64,000 bases of DNA. It comes from Nectonema munidae (taxonomy: Eukaryota > Nematomorpha > Nectonematoida > Nectonematidae). The stretch is taken from NCBI GenBank assembly GCA_030549495.1, contig JAUIRK010000781.1, forward strand, positions 1-64,000, given 5' to 3'. The stretch's first letter is position 1. Every line of letters starts with the position of its first letter. This document shows positions 45,257 to 55,439 of this stretch, one piece after another. A program made the translations under genes and the position numbers. The notes under the pieces were generated by a model that worked only from the letters and a program-made list of their open reading frames with translations, was not told the DNA's origin and made no database searches.

Positions 45257-48200
45257 GTAATTTCAATGTTTGAATTAACTTTATTTGTTATTTTTTTTCT
45301 AATTTAAGGTTTCAACCACTTACATATAATGATGAAGTAGAATCTTTGAATATAAAACCTGAAGTCAATAACAAAAATAATCTTAAAACCAAGTACATAT
45401 ATTGATTACTTATATTTATATTAATTATAAATGATAAAGCTGCGAATCTGTTTAAAGGTGTTTCTGACGTATATTTTTTAAGAATACAACGCATAGCGCG
45501 CATTTTATTTTTTTAACGGTTCTTGAAACAGACTAAAAATTACTCTAATTATGACGAATAGTTTTAATTTAAATTGGTTTTGGCACACTCCTATATTTTT
45601 ATTATCGGATGCGAAGCTCCTGCAACGTACATGTAGGAAGGCACTTTTGTAAGCTCAAAATTTTCCCAAAAAATTGTTTTTCGCTATGAAACAGTAAAAC
45701 TTGAATCTTATTAGGATAAACATTATCGATATAAAAATACAAAATTTGGAGCCTGAACCCACTAAATAGTTTATTGCTATTCTAATGGTGTCCTTTATTT
45801 TTTTTTACACCTTGTAGCATTTCTTAGCCAAGAAATTTCTCTTTATTTTTCTATCCTGCCAAATTTGAAAAATACCATAAATTTATAATCTCTATTAGTA
45901 ATCTAGTCTCTAAAGACTTTTTATTCAAGAACAGTTTGTTGATATGAATAATGATTGAGTAGGTGCAAAACAGGTTTTTGTGAAACATCTCATAGCATCC
46001 ATCCTATTGACATTGCTTGGATTATATTCAGACAATTTTAGAATAAACAATTGTTTCAATTATATTAGTACAGTAGTTTATGTAGATTTATTTTTTTAAA
46101 TGAGACCCCGAGCTATCTAAAAATTATAAAAGACCGCACCCCGAAAATTTTTACAAAGTTTGTGAACCACTCTTCTAACTCAACAGGAGAAAAAACCATT
46201 CATATAATAGATAACTACTTATCGGATGTAATTAAGCCTTTATCCCTCCTTATTGCCATTTGGAAGGTATTGATACCGATTGGTACAGATGCCTCTTTTA
46301 TCGCTAGATATGCTATACTCTAACCAAGTGAAGATTTTATACCACAACTCTAAAAATGATCTATTTTGTAAATTTTTAGAGAAGCGAATCTTTGTCTTTT
46401 AAAGACCATATGGAAATGGTTGTATTAGAAGACTTATTGGTAATACAGGCAGGCCTCATTTATTCGACAACCAGCTATCTGACACAATAGTGATTAGGAG
46501 CTAACGATTTTTCTCAGCCTTTCATTTCACTAATTGCATACAGGCCTGGTTCATATCAAATGGATTGATTACTCAGTACTGAGATGCATTGTTGCTTAAA
46601 ATTAAAATTTAAAATTTTTAGGAACGAAAAGTTACGAAGCTTGATTAGTAAAACAGAAAAACAAAGAATCATCTTATATAATCTTCATATTCTACCTACA
46701 CATATATTCATTTAGTAAAGTAATTTGTTTGAAAATATATTTAGGATTTGGGTCTATGAATTGACATGTATGAAGCTATGTGAAATTAAATTTGCAAGGT
46801 TTAAAGTTTTTGGAAGAAAATTTGCTACAAATCTTAAATTTATATAAATTCGCTATTCCATTCCCTAAATTACATATAAATGAAATTATTTGTACTAAGT
46901 TTCATTAACAAAAATTTGAAGCAAAGCGTGAAAACATTGTCAACTATACAAAGCAATCTTAATAAAAATTAGCAAATATAATAAGGGCATTAATCTATTA
47001 CATTAATTTAACTCTCAGTTACCGTTATCAATAGGAAACCTATTAAGCTTTAAATTATAGAGAATACTTTCTTATATAGTTATGTGGTATAAAAAATATT
47101 CGTACCTCTGAGAAAATGTATGGACTCTTGTTTGAATTACTGGCTACATTACTGCCTCTGATTAAATATAGCTAACATTTGCATATCAATGAAGTGGAAA
47201 TTGATGAAAATATAGATTTTAAAAGACTTAACCTTAAAACAAGAAAAGTAATACGGAAAGTCTACTCACAAGCTAAACAAGTCATTTAAATACTATAAAA
47301 AATATATAGAATTGAGAAAATTGAAAATTATTGGGGGGTGGGGGGGGGGGGCTGGACGAAAAGCTTTTTTATACCCTAACCTTCCTCCCCCTTCCAAAGT
47401 GCGCTCCTGAATTAAAAATATATTATATAAATCGAAATTTTAATTAAGATTTTTTAGAAAAATTATTTTGAATTCTTACCTTGAAGTTTCTAAATTCTGC
47501 CAAAAATACAAAAAAGATATTTGTTGACGATAATAATTTCTTTTTATAAAAATTTAATGACCTTATAGAATAATAATATTCCTCTAAAATTCGAGGTTTC
47601 AAAATATTATTAAGTTGGATTATTTTTTTTCTGTTTTCGCATAACTGATTTGTATTACAAAAAAACCTCAATTTGTAGAATTATAGATCAATGCAAGAGC
47701 AATGTTAATGGCATTTCGGACAAATCTCTGAAAAAAGCAATATCGGATGTCTCGCCATTGGATATGGTTAATACGTTGAATGAACTCCTATCTGAAGGCA
47801 CTATCCAAATAATGTCTTCAGAGAATGGCAAATCTCTTTTTTATCGTCTTAAATCCACATGTGATGATTGTAAAACTGATTCAGAAAAGCTCATTTATTC
47901 CTTAATTCAAGAAGGAGGAAACAAAGGTGAAATCTTTCTTTTTCTTATTGACTAAAATATAACTTTATCTGCTCACAAATAACTAAAAATTTTGTATTTC
48001 TAATAATTTTAAAAGCTAAAATTTAAAACTAATAAGTTCTTGAAAACTTGCACTATTTTATTTATTGATTAATTCATCATTGGTTTAATGTTTAAAAAAA
48101 ATATTGCAATCTATTTAAAGGATGCGAAAAACTTGTAAATTTCATAGTTTTATTTTCTTACTATTCTTTAGAAAGTCGGCATCAAGAATAAGTAGCAGTT

Positions 48201-51200
48201 GAGAAGCCTTAGAATTGTTTGAATGAATTCAAAATTTTTATTTTACTTAATTAATTGTAGATAAATATTTTATTTCTCTATATCTCTATAATTGCATAGG
48301 TCTTTAATTATCATTTAATTTTAATATTTTTTATTTTCAAAATTTAAAGAAACTAAATAGCCCCTCAGAATTTACCCAGCCATCTAACCCATGTGTTCAA
48401 GATCTAATGACAGCTCTGGAATATATATTTTTTAATTTTTGGCGAATATGCGATATTTATATTTTCGGAAAAATATTGATAGTTTGCGTAATATATTTAA
48501 ATACATAACAAATATAAGAATAAAAATAAAATACCAACCTAAAATATAAGTTTTAGCTTCTCTGGAGTTATTGGGTGTAGAGGAAGGGTACAACTTTTAA
48601 AAAAATGGTATTTACTCTAAAAATTTCATATTAATGTATTCATTTTTTGTATTTAATATAGAAATTTGATTTAAGGATCTACCTTTTTTTGCAGAATTAT
48701 TTATTTATTTATTGTATTTATAAAAATTGAAAATGATATATAAAAAGCGATTACTGTACCTATCAAAATTATTGGGGGGGGGGGGATTTTTTATCACGAT
48801 AAAAATAACAAAAATGATAAGAATTAAGATACCGTATATTTTGGTGTATAGGTCAACTTCTTAATTCTTAAAAATCATTCCAAAATTATTGGTAGTCTTA
48901 TATAACACTAACAAAGGGCGAACCTTTTGTTCTTTTGGAATATATTTATAGGTAACCAAGCCTAATTTTAGGCTGATACCGACTACAGCTTGGTGCAGAA
49001 ACTACTGATGTAAATACTATGGAATTCACCCTGGCTGTAATAAAATTAAAATAAAAAGTATTTACATTTACCAGTTAAATTTGATCAAAATTGAGACAGT
49101 CATCATCCGATACAAAAAGTTATAATTCTATTTTAAGTAGAGTTTCTATTTTATTTTTATATTGTCAGAATTAAAAAGGGAAGTCTAACTTTGTTAAATT
49201 TTATTTGATTTTTTTTCAAGCACGAGTCCCATTTAATTCAAAATTAAAAAAATAGTCCGCATCTCGGGAATCAACTTCTTCTTCAGTCTCATCATCCTCT
49301 GTGCCTTTCATTTCATTAAAGATACCGCATTTTTAAAGGACTACTACGCATTCTGTTTCTACGTTGCCCCATCACTATCACAAACTCATAAAACATCTAA
49401 TGAAGCAGCTACATCACATTGTCGTATTCTTCTCTCATATTATCTTTGAATAGTTTATTTAGACTCAAGTCTAGTTGGCGCAATAAAGATGTCAAACCTG
49501 TGTGTATAACTGCTATATGAGTATTAGTTCTGGATAATTTGTCTTTTGAATGTTCTGTTGTAGCTTCGAAACATGTCGCAAACTAAAACACTTTCTTCAT
49601 TTTTTATTCCACTCGGACATCTGATTGAAACGTTTTCTGCCTCAATTTTACACCATTTTCATCCATCCAGCCTTCTTCATGAAAATAAACAAATATCCCC
49701 GAGGGAAATTTTATTTTAGGCCTGATATTTCTCTTAAAAATCACCGTTGGTTTCAGTTTTGTTTCGTCAGTTATGCAAACTTAACTATACGTCGACCTAT
49801 ACACCTTAATATACGGTAAATTAAGTAAAACGGACAATGTTAGGAATATATTAAAATAGCTAGAGCGTACAAAAGTCGATAAAGTTAATTTTCTCTAAAC
49901 AAAAACGCTACATAATGAATTTATATCAATTTGTAACATTTTTGCTCTTTTTTATTTCAATAAGGTCGAATATAATTTATTATTAGACAAAAAATTATTT
50001 TCCAGAGAGTAAAAATAGATTAATCAATTTTTCACAAATTATAGAGTTGGGATTTGCACGTTCACGTGTTTAAAAACGAATTTATTCATGTTTGTAATTT
50101 TCATTTTTTACAATATTTACTTCTGAAGGCGTGTGGGTTAGAGATTTAAGAAGCAAAACCCAACTCTTAATGACGCAACTCAATAAAGTTTTGAAGACAC
50201 TCGAGACAAAGAAGTTGATCAAAGCTGTTAGTTGTGTTTCTGCATCTAAGAAGAAGTTATACATGCTTTATGATTTAGAACCAGATTTGTCCATTACTGG
50301 AGGCATTTGGTACTCACAGCAGGATTTTGAATCCGAATTTGTTAATGTCCTTAGTCACCAATCATTGAAATTTCTGAGTGATGTAACATCTTTTTATAAC
50401 AAGATTTTTCTTATATATATGCGTAGTAAATTAGGAATACACTATTTTGAAATAACATGATAATGGTTTTTCGTTATCATGAATGAAAATGGTTTTATTA
50501 GTTGATTTTTCTATATATGCGTAGTAAATTAGGAATACACTATTTTGAAATAACATGATAATGGTATTTTTGATAAAATTTCTAACAATTCACAAAAATT
50601 TAACAAATATTTTATTTTCTGGAAATTTGACACCATGAAGAATGCATACAGAATTAAGTAATAAATTATGTCAATCTGTATTTTCATATCATTCTGTTTT
50701 TGATTTATATGGATCAAATGCTTATAAATATCTCAACTGTATATTCAATTCGCATACCGAAATTCTGAAAGTATAATTTCATATCCATTTTAACGTATTT
50801 TTTATGGTCCAAAGAAGTGATAGTTTTTTTACCTAGTTCATCTCATTTGTGGGTGAAGCTTCAAATAAGTAAATACATATGTTCATACTTATGATAAGTT
50901 TGGATATTTCAAATCAGAGAACCCAAAGATCCTAGAACAGAGCTTCTTACCAACTTAGATAGCCAGTTCGTTAGTTAGTCTATAAAGTCGTATACTTATA
51001 ATGTTAGTGTACTACTTAGTCTAGTAAGCGTTGTTTTAGTTAATTCATATTTAATTAGAAATGGTTGAATTGATCGCTAGTTTAGCCTGTTTTATTAAAA
51101 AGTAAATTTCGAATGATCAATCTTTTAAAACCTTAAAATATTTAATAGACAAATATGAGCACCCATTTAACATGCGTAAAAATAATAACCTGGTGTCACG

Positions 51201-51728
51201 TGTTCGTGATCTATATATGATCCCTTTTCCTTATTACTGAATAATCACGATAGTCGTGCTCACACATTTTTTAGATTTCTGAAGTAATTGTCTATCAGTT
51301 TTTTACTTTAGATTCGAAACTTAGCCAAAACAAAAAATCCAGATCTTTCTCAAATAAGAAAACAACGCGAGATGTCGTTTGTGTCGTTAGATCAAATCAG
51401 TGAACACATATCCAAACTGGGTTTTTCAAAGATAGCTCTTTCAGCAGGAGATATTAAAGTTCTAATGACTTCTTTAGAAAATGATGGATTAGTTAAATCT
51501 AAATATGATGTTTCGTCCGGATATATGTAAGATTTAGTAAGATGATCTTTTTCAAACTTTTACTTTACATTTTTAAGGTATATGTATGTTGCGCCTTCTT
51601 CTTACAAATTTGAAATGGGTTTGAGTCAAACCCCCTGTGGTGTTTGTCCTATTTTTTCCTCTTGTCATTCTTCAGGTGATATTTCTCCAGAAAAATGTGT
51701 TTATTTAAAAGACTGGCTAACATTTTAA
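45213..51728 (+). CDS. POLR3F: POLR3F: RNA polymerase III subunit RPC6 (RPC39)
   Basis: Exons 45213-45256, 47679-47926, 50129-50382, 51312-51526 and 51578-51728 join in phase to 912 nt (303 aa; human 316). RPC6 belongs to the Pol III RPC3-RPC6-RPC7 trimer, contacts the Brf1 initiation factor and helps open the promoter in the nucleus. Winged helix 1 is about residues 15-90 (IIDQCKSNVNGISDKSLKKA). Winged helix 2 is about 97-170 (LNKVLKTLETKKLIKAVSCV, SASKKKLYMLYDLEPDLSIT, WYSQQDFESEFVNVL). A third is about 205-250 (ISEHISKLGFSKIALSAGDI). The C-terminal CGVCPIFSSC...C gives C274, C277, C283 and C294, ligands of the 4Fe-4S cluster known in this subunit. Every junction is GT-AG. Introns are 2422, 2202, 929 and 51 bp. 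Exon 1 is the least certain; its phase fits exactly. Confidence 0.94.
45309..45392 (+). other. possible cassette exon of POLR3F
   Basis: An 84-nt open stretch after a strong acceptor (TTTTTTTTCTAATTTAAG), ending before a weak donor GTACAT. It is symmetric in phase and could sit between exons 1 and 2 without breaking the frame, adding FQPLTYNDEVESLNIKPEVN and eight more residues. Known RPC6 proteins have no obvious counterpart, so it may be unused. Confidence 0.3.
45393..47678 (+). other. POLR3F intron 1, remainder
   Basis: It holds transposon scraps: a unit-like segment at about 45745-45800 related to array A of the TTAA elements; a hAT-like end near 46170 (inverted GAGTGGTTCACAAACTTTG); and, at 47330-47412, G/C-rich sequence ending GTGCGCTCCTG, which resembles the right end of the 8113-10577 hAT family. 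The rest is AT-rich. Confidence 0.5.
47679..47926 (+). CDS. POLR3F: POLR3F exon 2 (winged helix 1)
   Basis: After acceptor CAATTTGTAG. Encodes IIDQCKSNVNGISDKSLKKA through LIYSLIQEGGNKG and ends at AAA G before GTGAAA. The split Gly codon is completed by GC at 50129. Confidence 0.93.
47927..48829 (+). other. POLR3F intron 2, part before the pogo element
   Basis: AT-rich. At 48764-48785, CAAAATTATTGGGGGGGGGG resembles the inner part of the left end of the 8113 hAT family, probably a solo relic. Nothing else is supported. Confidence 0.5.
48832..49816 (-). mobile_element. pogo element in POLR3F intron 2, internally deleted
   Basis: TA duplications (48830-48831 and 49817-49818) flank inverted ends: left CCGTATATTTTGGTGTATAG, right inverted CCGTATATTAAGGTGTATAG. 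On the minus strand lies part of a pogo-type transposase: ITDETKLKPTVIFKRNIRPK then IKFPSGIFVYFHEEGWMDEN (about 49790-49630), and, after a deleted catalytic centre, the C-terminal KCGIFNEMKGTEDDETEEEV (about 49340-49265). Pogo elements are IS630/Tc1/mariner relatives. It is 985 bp long and lacks the DNA-binding domain. Confidence 0.86.
49118..49250 (+). repeat. segment shared with the GBF1 3' flank
   Basis: Close match, in the same orientation, to 21546-21682 directly after the GBF1 stop codon. Here it lies inside the pogo element, beyond the transposase C-terminus when read on the minus strand. Confidence 0.8.
50129..50382 (+). CDS. POLR3F: POLR3F exon 3 (winged helix 2)
   Basis: Acceptor TTACTTCTGAAG, then GC GTG TGG. 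Encodes VWVRDLRSKTQLLMTQLNKV through FVNVLSHQSLKFLSD. The donor GTAACA at 50383 was chosen because reading on would add unrelated codons, and because exon 4 enters in phase 0 there. Confidence 0.95.
50414..50565 (+). repeat. 54-bp perfect duplication in POLR3F intron 3
   Basis: Positions 50414-50467 and 50512-50565 are identical (TATATATGCGTAGTAAATTA and onward), separated by 44 bp. This is a recent direct duplication. The first copy begins 31 bp past the exon 3 donor. Confidence 0.95.
50566..51311 (+). other. POLR3F intron 3, remainder
   Basis: AT-rich, with CTTAGT/TTAGTCTA-type low-complexity sequence near 50960-51040. It ends in the acceptor TATCAGTTTTTTACTTTAG. Confidence 0.6.
51312..51526 (+). 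CDS. POLR3F: POLR3F exon 4 (third winged-helix region)
   Basis: Phase 0 start, IRNLAKTKNPDLSQIRKQRE, then ISEHISKLGFSKIALSAGDI and LENDGLVKSKYDVSSGY, ending two bases into a Met codon before GTAAGA. The human counterpart ICELGISKVELSMEDIETIL aligns well. The segment after it is about 10 residues shorter than in human. Confidence 0.93.
51578..51728 (+). CDS. POLR3F: POLR3F exon 5 (Fe-S motif and stop)
   Basis: Follows a 51-bp intron. Encodes YMYVAPSSYKFEMGLSQTP, then CGVCPIFSSC, GDISPEKCVYLKDWLTF and TAA. It matches the human C-terminus PCGLCPVFDDC...CIYMTEWLEF nearly residue for residue. Confidence 0.96.
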
Positions 51729-51920
51729 AGCTAAATTCAACTCTATCTATAGAATGTTAAAAATGGAAAATTATTTTTATCTATCCTAAATTTGCTGGAT
51801 TATATAATCTAAACAAGATTGCTGTTAAACTTATTTATATATATATATATATCTGTGTTAACTTACACTATAATCGCAATAGGTGTAAAATTAGTTGTGT
51901 TTTATATTAGTATTTTAATG

Positions 51921-51926
51921 AATAAA
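51921..51926 (+). promoter_or_regulatory. candidate polyadenylation signal of POLR3F
   Basis: AATAAA, 193 nt past the stop codon, is the first perfect hexamer downstream. It is T-rich beyond. In such AT-rich DNA the hexamer also arises by chance. Confidence 0.45.
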
Positions 51927-54190
51927 AATTTGTATGCTCTTTCTTTACGAAGTTAGGCACTTCAACTCATTTAAAGATGGATTTCAATAATACCTTTTGA
52001 TCACAGGTAAATTGACGCAAATATAGCCGAAGTATAAAGATAAGAAAGATAGATGCTTTAAAATTTGATGTTTTCAATTCTATAGGATCGGTATTCATTG
52101 AGTAGAACAGGCCTTCTCAAACTATTGTCACATACGAAACCTACTTTCTCATCAGTAATTTTGCCATCTCTCCTTCCTTTAGAGTTAAGATATATATAAA
52201 CTTAAACACTAAATAAAAATTTATTTGCCTGACAATATATTTGGACAAATTTTTTTAATCAGTTTAAAAATACATTACGTAATAAATCACCATTAGAAAA
52301 AGTATCAAAAAATGTAATAATCAGCTGAGTGTGTTTTTACCTTTATCTTAAATATGAACCTTGGTTGAATGTCTTGTTCACTTTATTTATTCCGTTTTAT
52401 TTTAATATATTAAAAAAGTTCCTTTTACGAAAGTCTGAAGTAAAAATTCTTTTTTTTCAATGTTGTGTATAGAGAGAGAGAGAGGAAAAGAGAAATGATT
52501 TGTTTGCTTTCAACAATACATTTATGCAACAAATCATTCTTTCGCGACAAAACAACCGTTGGACGAAAATGCTGTTCGACTAAATGTCCATTTGACGTAT
52601 CGTCCGGCAACGATATCTCTATTCGACAAAGTGTGTCTGGCGACGAATTGTCTGTCGACAAAACGGCCACTCACCATATTTAATATATACATCGATTTTG
52701 CTTAGATAAAAAAATAATGTATATCTTATTTTTCATTTTTTATTGCTAAGGATAGTAATAGATTTGTCTCAAGAATACACTAAGCTACTTTCATATTTAT
52801 TTCGATCTCTTCTTTGTCCAAGGGGTTATTAATTTATCAACTAGTTTTATAGATGAATAGTATTCGGATAATACGAAATCCTTTAATAAACAACCCTCTT
52901 CTAGAAAAAAGTATGCTCTGTTAAAATGATAAGTCTAGTTCTTCGCAGTATGAGTTTACATACATTGGTTATGTACTGAGCAATGTTAAACGAACTTTCC
53001 AAACTTGAGAAAAGATTGACAAACCCCGATTCAGAGCAGGATCCGGAGTCAAAAATTGACATTTTTGCTCCAGAGCCATAGGATTTTTTATGGCTCCGAA
53101 ACCCTGCTTGGACGGCCATGCGGCAGACATCATGCCTAACGCGTATAGCAAGACTATGACATACCTAAATAATAAAATCGTAAAAGTTAAAAAAAAACAT
53201 GCTTATAATCAAAATGATCTGTTAATAGTCTTCCAAAATTTTACACATTAAAGTCCATTTAGAAATTGTGCCAACTATTATGCAAATTGGGGAAAATTTT
53301 GAATTGTCAAAATCAACACTAGGCTGTATTTTTGATAAATATTCCTTCAAAATTCACTAAATCTCGTTACCAATAATTTCACTTTAAATAGAGATAAATC
53401 CTTTTTTAAAACAATTTTAAATTCAAAGGACAACATCTTTCATAAGATATTAAATTCTGTTAACTATCTTACCAAGCTTTCTATTTCTCAAAGTTTATCC
53501 TAATAATTTTTTATAATGTCCAATACAGCATAGATTTTAGTATTTATGAAAAATATCGTAAGGTAAATAAGAAAATTTTAAGGTTATGAGGAAACGATTT
53601 AGTTAGTTTGTTACACGATTAACAAACATTTTAAATTATATATTCTCTTGCTTATGTAGATAATAAAGGTAATACAAGCTAAAATGTGGGTGATCAGAAA
53701 GAGTCACATCTAGTAATAGTCGTGCGGTTTTATTGTTTTACTAGTAATCGAGAGATGTTATCCTGTTTGATAAGTTAGCCAGTGTATTAAGATTTTTATA
53801 TCTTATCATGTTTCATATAAATTTAGTATCACTTATTAGCAGAGTTTAATAAAAACTTTTATCGAACTTCTAGGTACTGAAGTAGAACACATGGTAATCA
53901 AAGCGCGCTCTGCATGAGACCTTTTTTAACCTGTGTCATGACGACTTTGCCAACGACCCCAAAAAAAATTAAAAAAGTTTTTGTTTTTTGAAAAATTTTA
54001 ATTATTTTTATTCGTATGAATTATTTATATAAATTACTATTTTTTGTACAATTAATTAAATAAATTTATTTAACTAAATGATTATTTTTAAAAAAATTAA
54101 TTTGTACACCTATAATAATACAGCAAAATATATTTGTGGTAAGAAAATTTTGGAGTGGGTCAGTTTGGCGTAGTAAAATGAGGGCTGAGA
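51927..54190. other. intergenic with transposon scraps
   Basis: No gene. CAGGCCTTCTCAAACTATTG at 52108 is a hAT-like end without partner. At 52540-52670, repeated GACAAA/CGTC-type phrases (GACAAAACAACCGTTGGACG, GTCGACAAAACGGCC) form an imperfect palindrome-rich relic. At 53010-53150, a GATCCGGAGTC/GCTCCAGAGCC stretch is another old repeat. The rest is AT-rich. Confidence 0.5.
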
Positions 54191-54194
54191 AATT

Positions 54195-54320
54195 AACTAA
54201 CTAATCCACCAACTAGTTAAAAGACTATCTAACTAACTAATTCACTAACTGGCTGAATAAAACTATCTAACTGATTAACTAACTAAAAAATAATTAACCC
54301 ACCTGAACAAACTAAACAAT
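54195..54320. repeat. degenerate AACT microsatellite
   Basis: A run dominated by (C)TAACTAACTAATTCACTAAC, built on an AACT/AACTA unit with many point changes. It lies directly before the hAT relic. Confidence 0.85.
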
Positions 54321-54394
54321 TAAATAAATGACCTGAGTATTAGGGATCAAAGCAAAGTATAAACAGAAAAACAAAATAGTATAGAAATATATAT

Positions 54395-55430
54395 AGTAGT
54401 TTAGCCCCAAAGTGTCCTAAACCCAGAAAATTCTTATCTTTACACAGAAGTTTTTTAAACATAGAGAAAGAACGTTCAACCTTTGAAAATGTTGCTTGGC
54501 ATTGTTGTAATTGAAAATAAATATAGATTTAGTGTTGAAGGAGACCCATTAAATTAGTGCATAAAGTATATAAAGGAAAAGTGAAGAATTAACATTGAGA
54601 ACCTTCGACACTAGCCCCTCTACTTCACTCCGTTCTTTCCCCGCGTTGTGTTTGAAAAGCCGATTGTCAGCGAAAATGTATTTTTGGTTTTTTTGTAAAA
54701 CTTTGTGCCGAATAAATTCCACTTCTCCTCTGTAATTGAAATAAAGCCTATATTTCTAAATTTGGCATATTTATAATTTTTAGAATATCACTTTGTGATA
54801 ATCCTTTATTTATATAACTTTTATGTCGTACTCATCATTTTAAAATACTAATTTTCGTTTGGTTTCATAAGCATTTTTTATAGAAAATTAGTTGATTGAG
54901 AGTTATCAAGAATTTCGCAAATTTTCAATTTATTTTCTATGATTTTGAAGAGTTGGATGTGCAAATTTAGCGTATAATTACTTTCTTTTCCATGATCACT
55001 CTCAAAAGTACTAACAACTCTTCTTACTTCACTTAAATCATCCGAATAATAAGAAGAAGCTTTTAACTAATTTGACCATTTTATAATTGAGGGGACAGAG
55101 GGTTATCTTACGTGTTTGAAAAATGTCTTTATCATCAACTTCCTTAAAATATTCTTTAACTTTGTTTACGCAGTTATGCATAAAATGTGAAAAACGTGTT
55201 ATATGAAACATGTTTGAGTATAAAGATTCTTTCAAAGTATCAAGTAATTATCTGTAAGGATTTTATAGAGTTAAGATTTTCATTCAAAAAAAGCATTCCA
55301 CTTACCATGATAAGAAGATTTTCTATTGATTCCGCCAGTATATTTATTTATAAAAAACTTGAATTAATTCCACTTTCATCAGCTATTTATATTCATAATA
55401 TCTTTGATAAATTCAAATTATTCACCTGCT
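54395..55430 (-). pseudogene. hAT transposase relic
   Basis: Minus-strand fragments. DESGINSSF-like and LIMVSGMLFLNE sequence lies at about 55380-55280. ESLYSNMFHITRFSHFMHNC with VNKVKEYFKEVDD follows at 55235-55110 (the core of a hAT catalytic region, normally HxTCxxHxxHN). The dimerisation domain is ATFSKVERSFSMFKKLLCKD at about 54500-54430. Many stops lie between. It is a third hAT lineage in the window, distinct from those at 11340 and 30853. Confidence 0.78.
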
Positions 55431-55439
55431 AACTCATTA

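Noticed and set aside
52425-52683. Two overlapping opposite-strand frames of 72-81 codons with Arg/Glu-rich or mixed content
   Set aside because: They lie across a palindrome-rich repeat relic and an AGAG run; composition explains them.
52901-53151. Minus-strand frames of 60-72 codons around a GATCCGGAGTC block
   Set aside because: The block belongs to an old repeat with a related relic near 33180-33260. The two overlapping frames contradict each other and neither has a recognisable domain.
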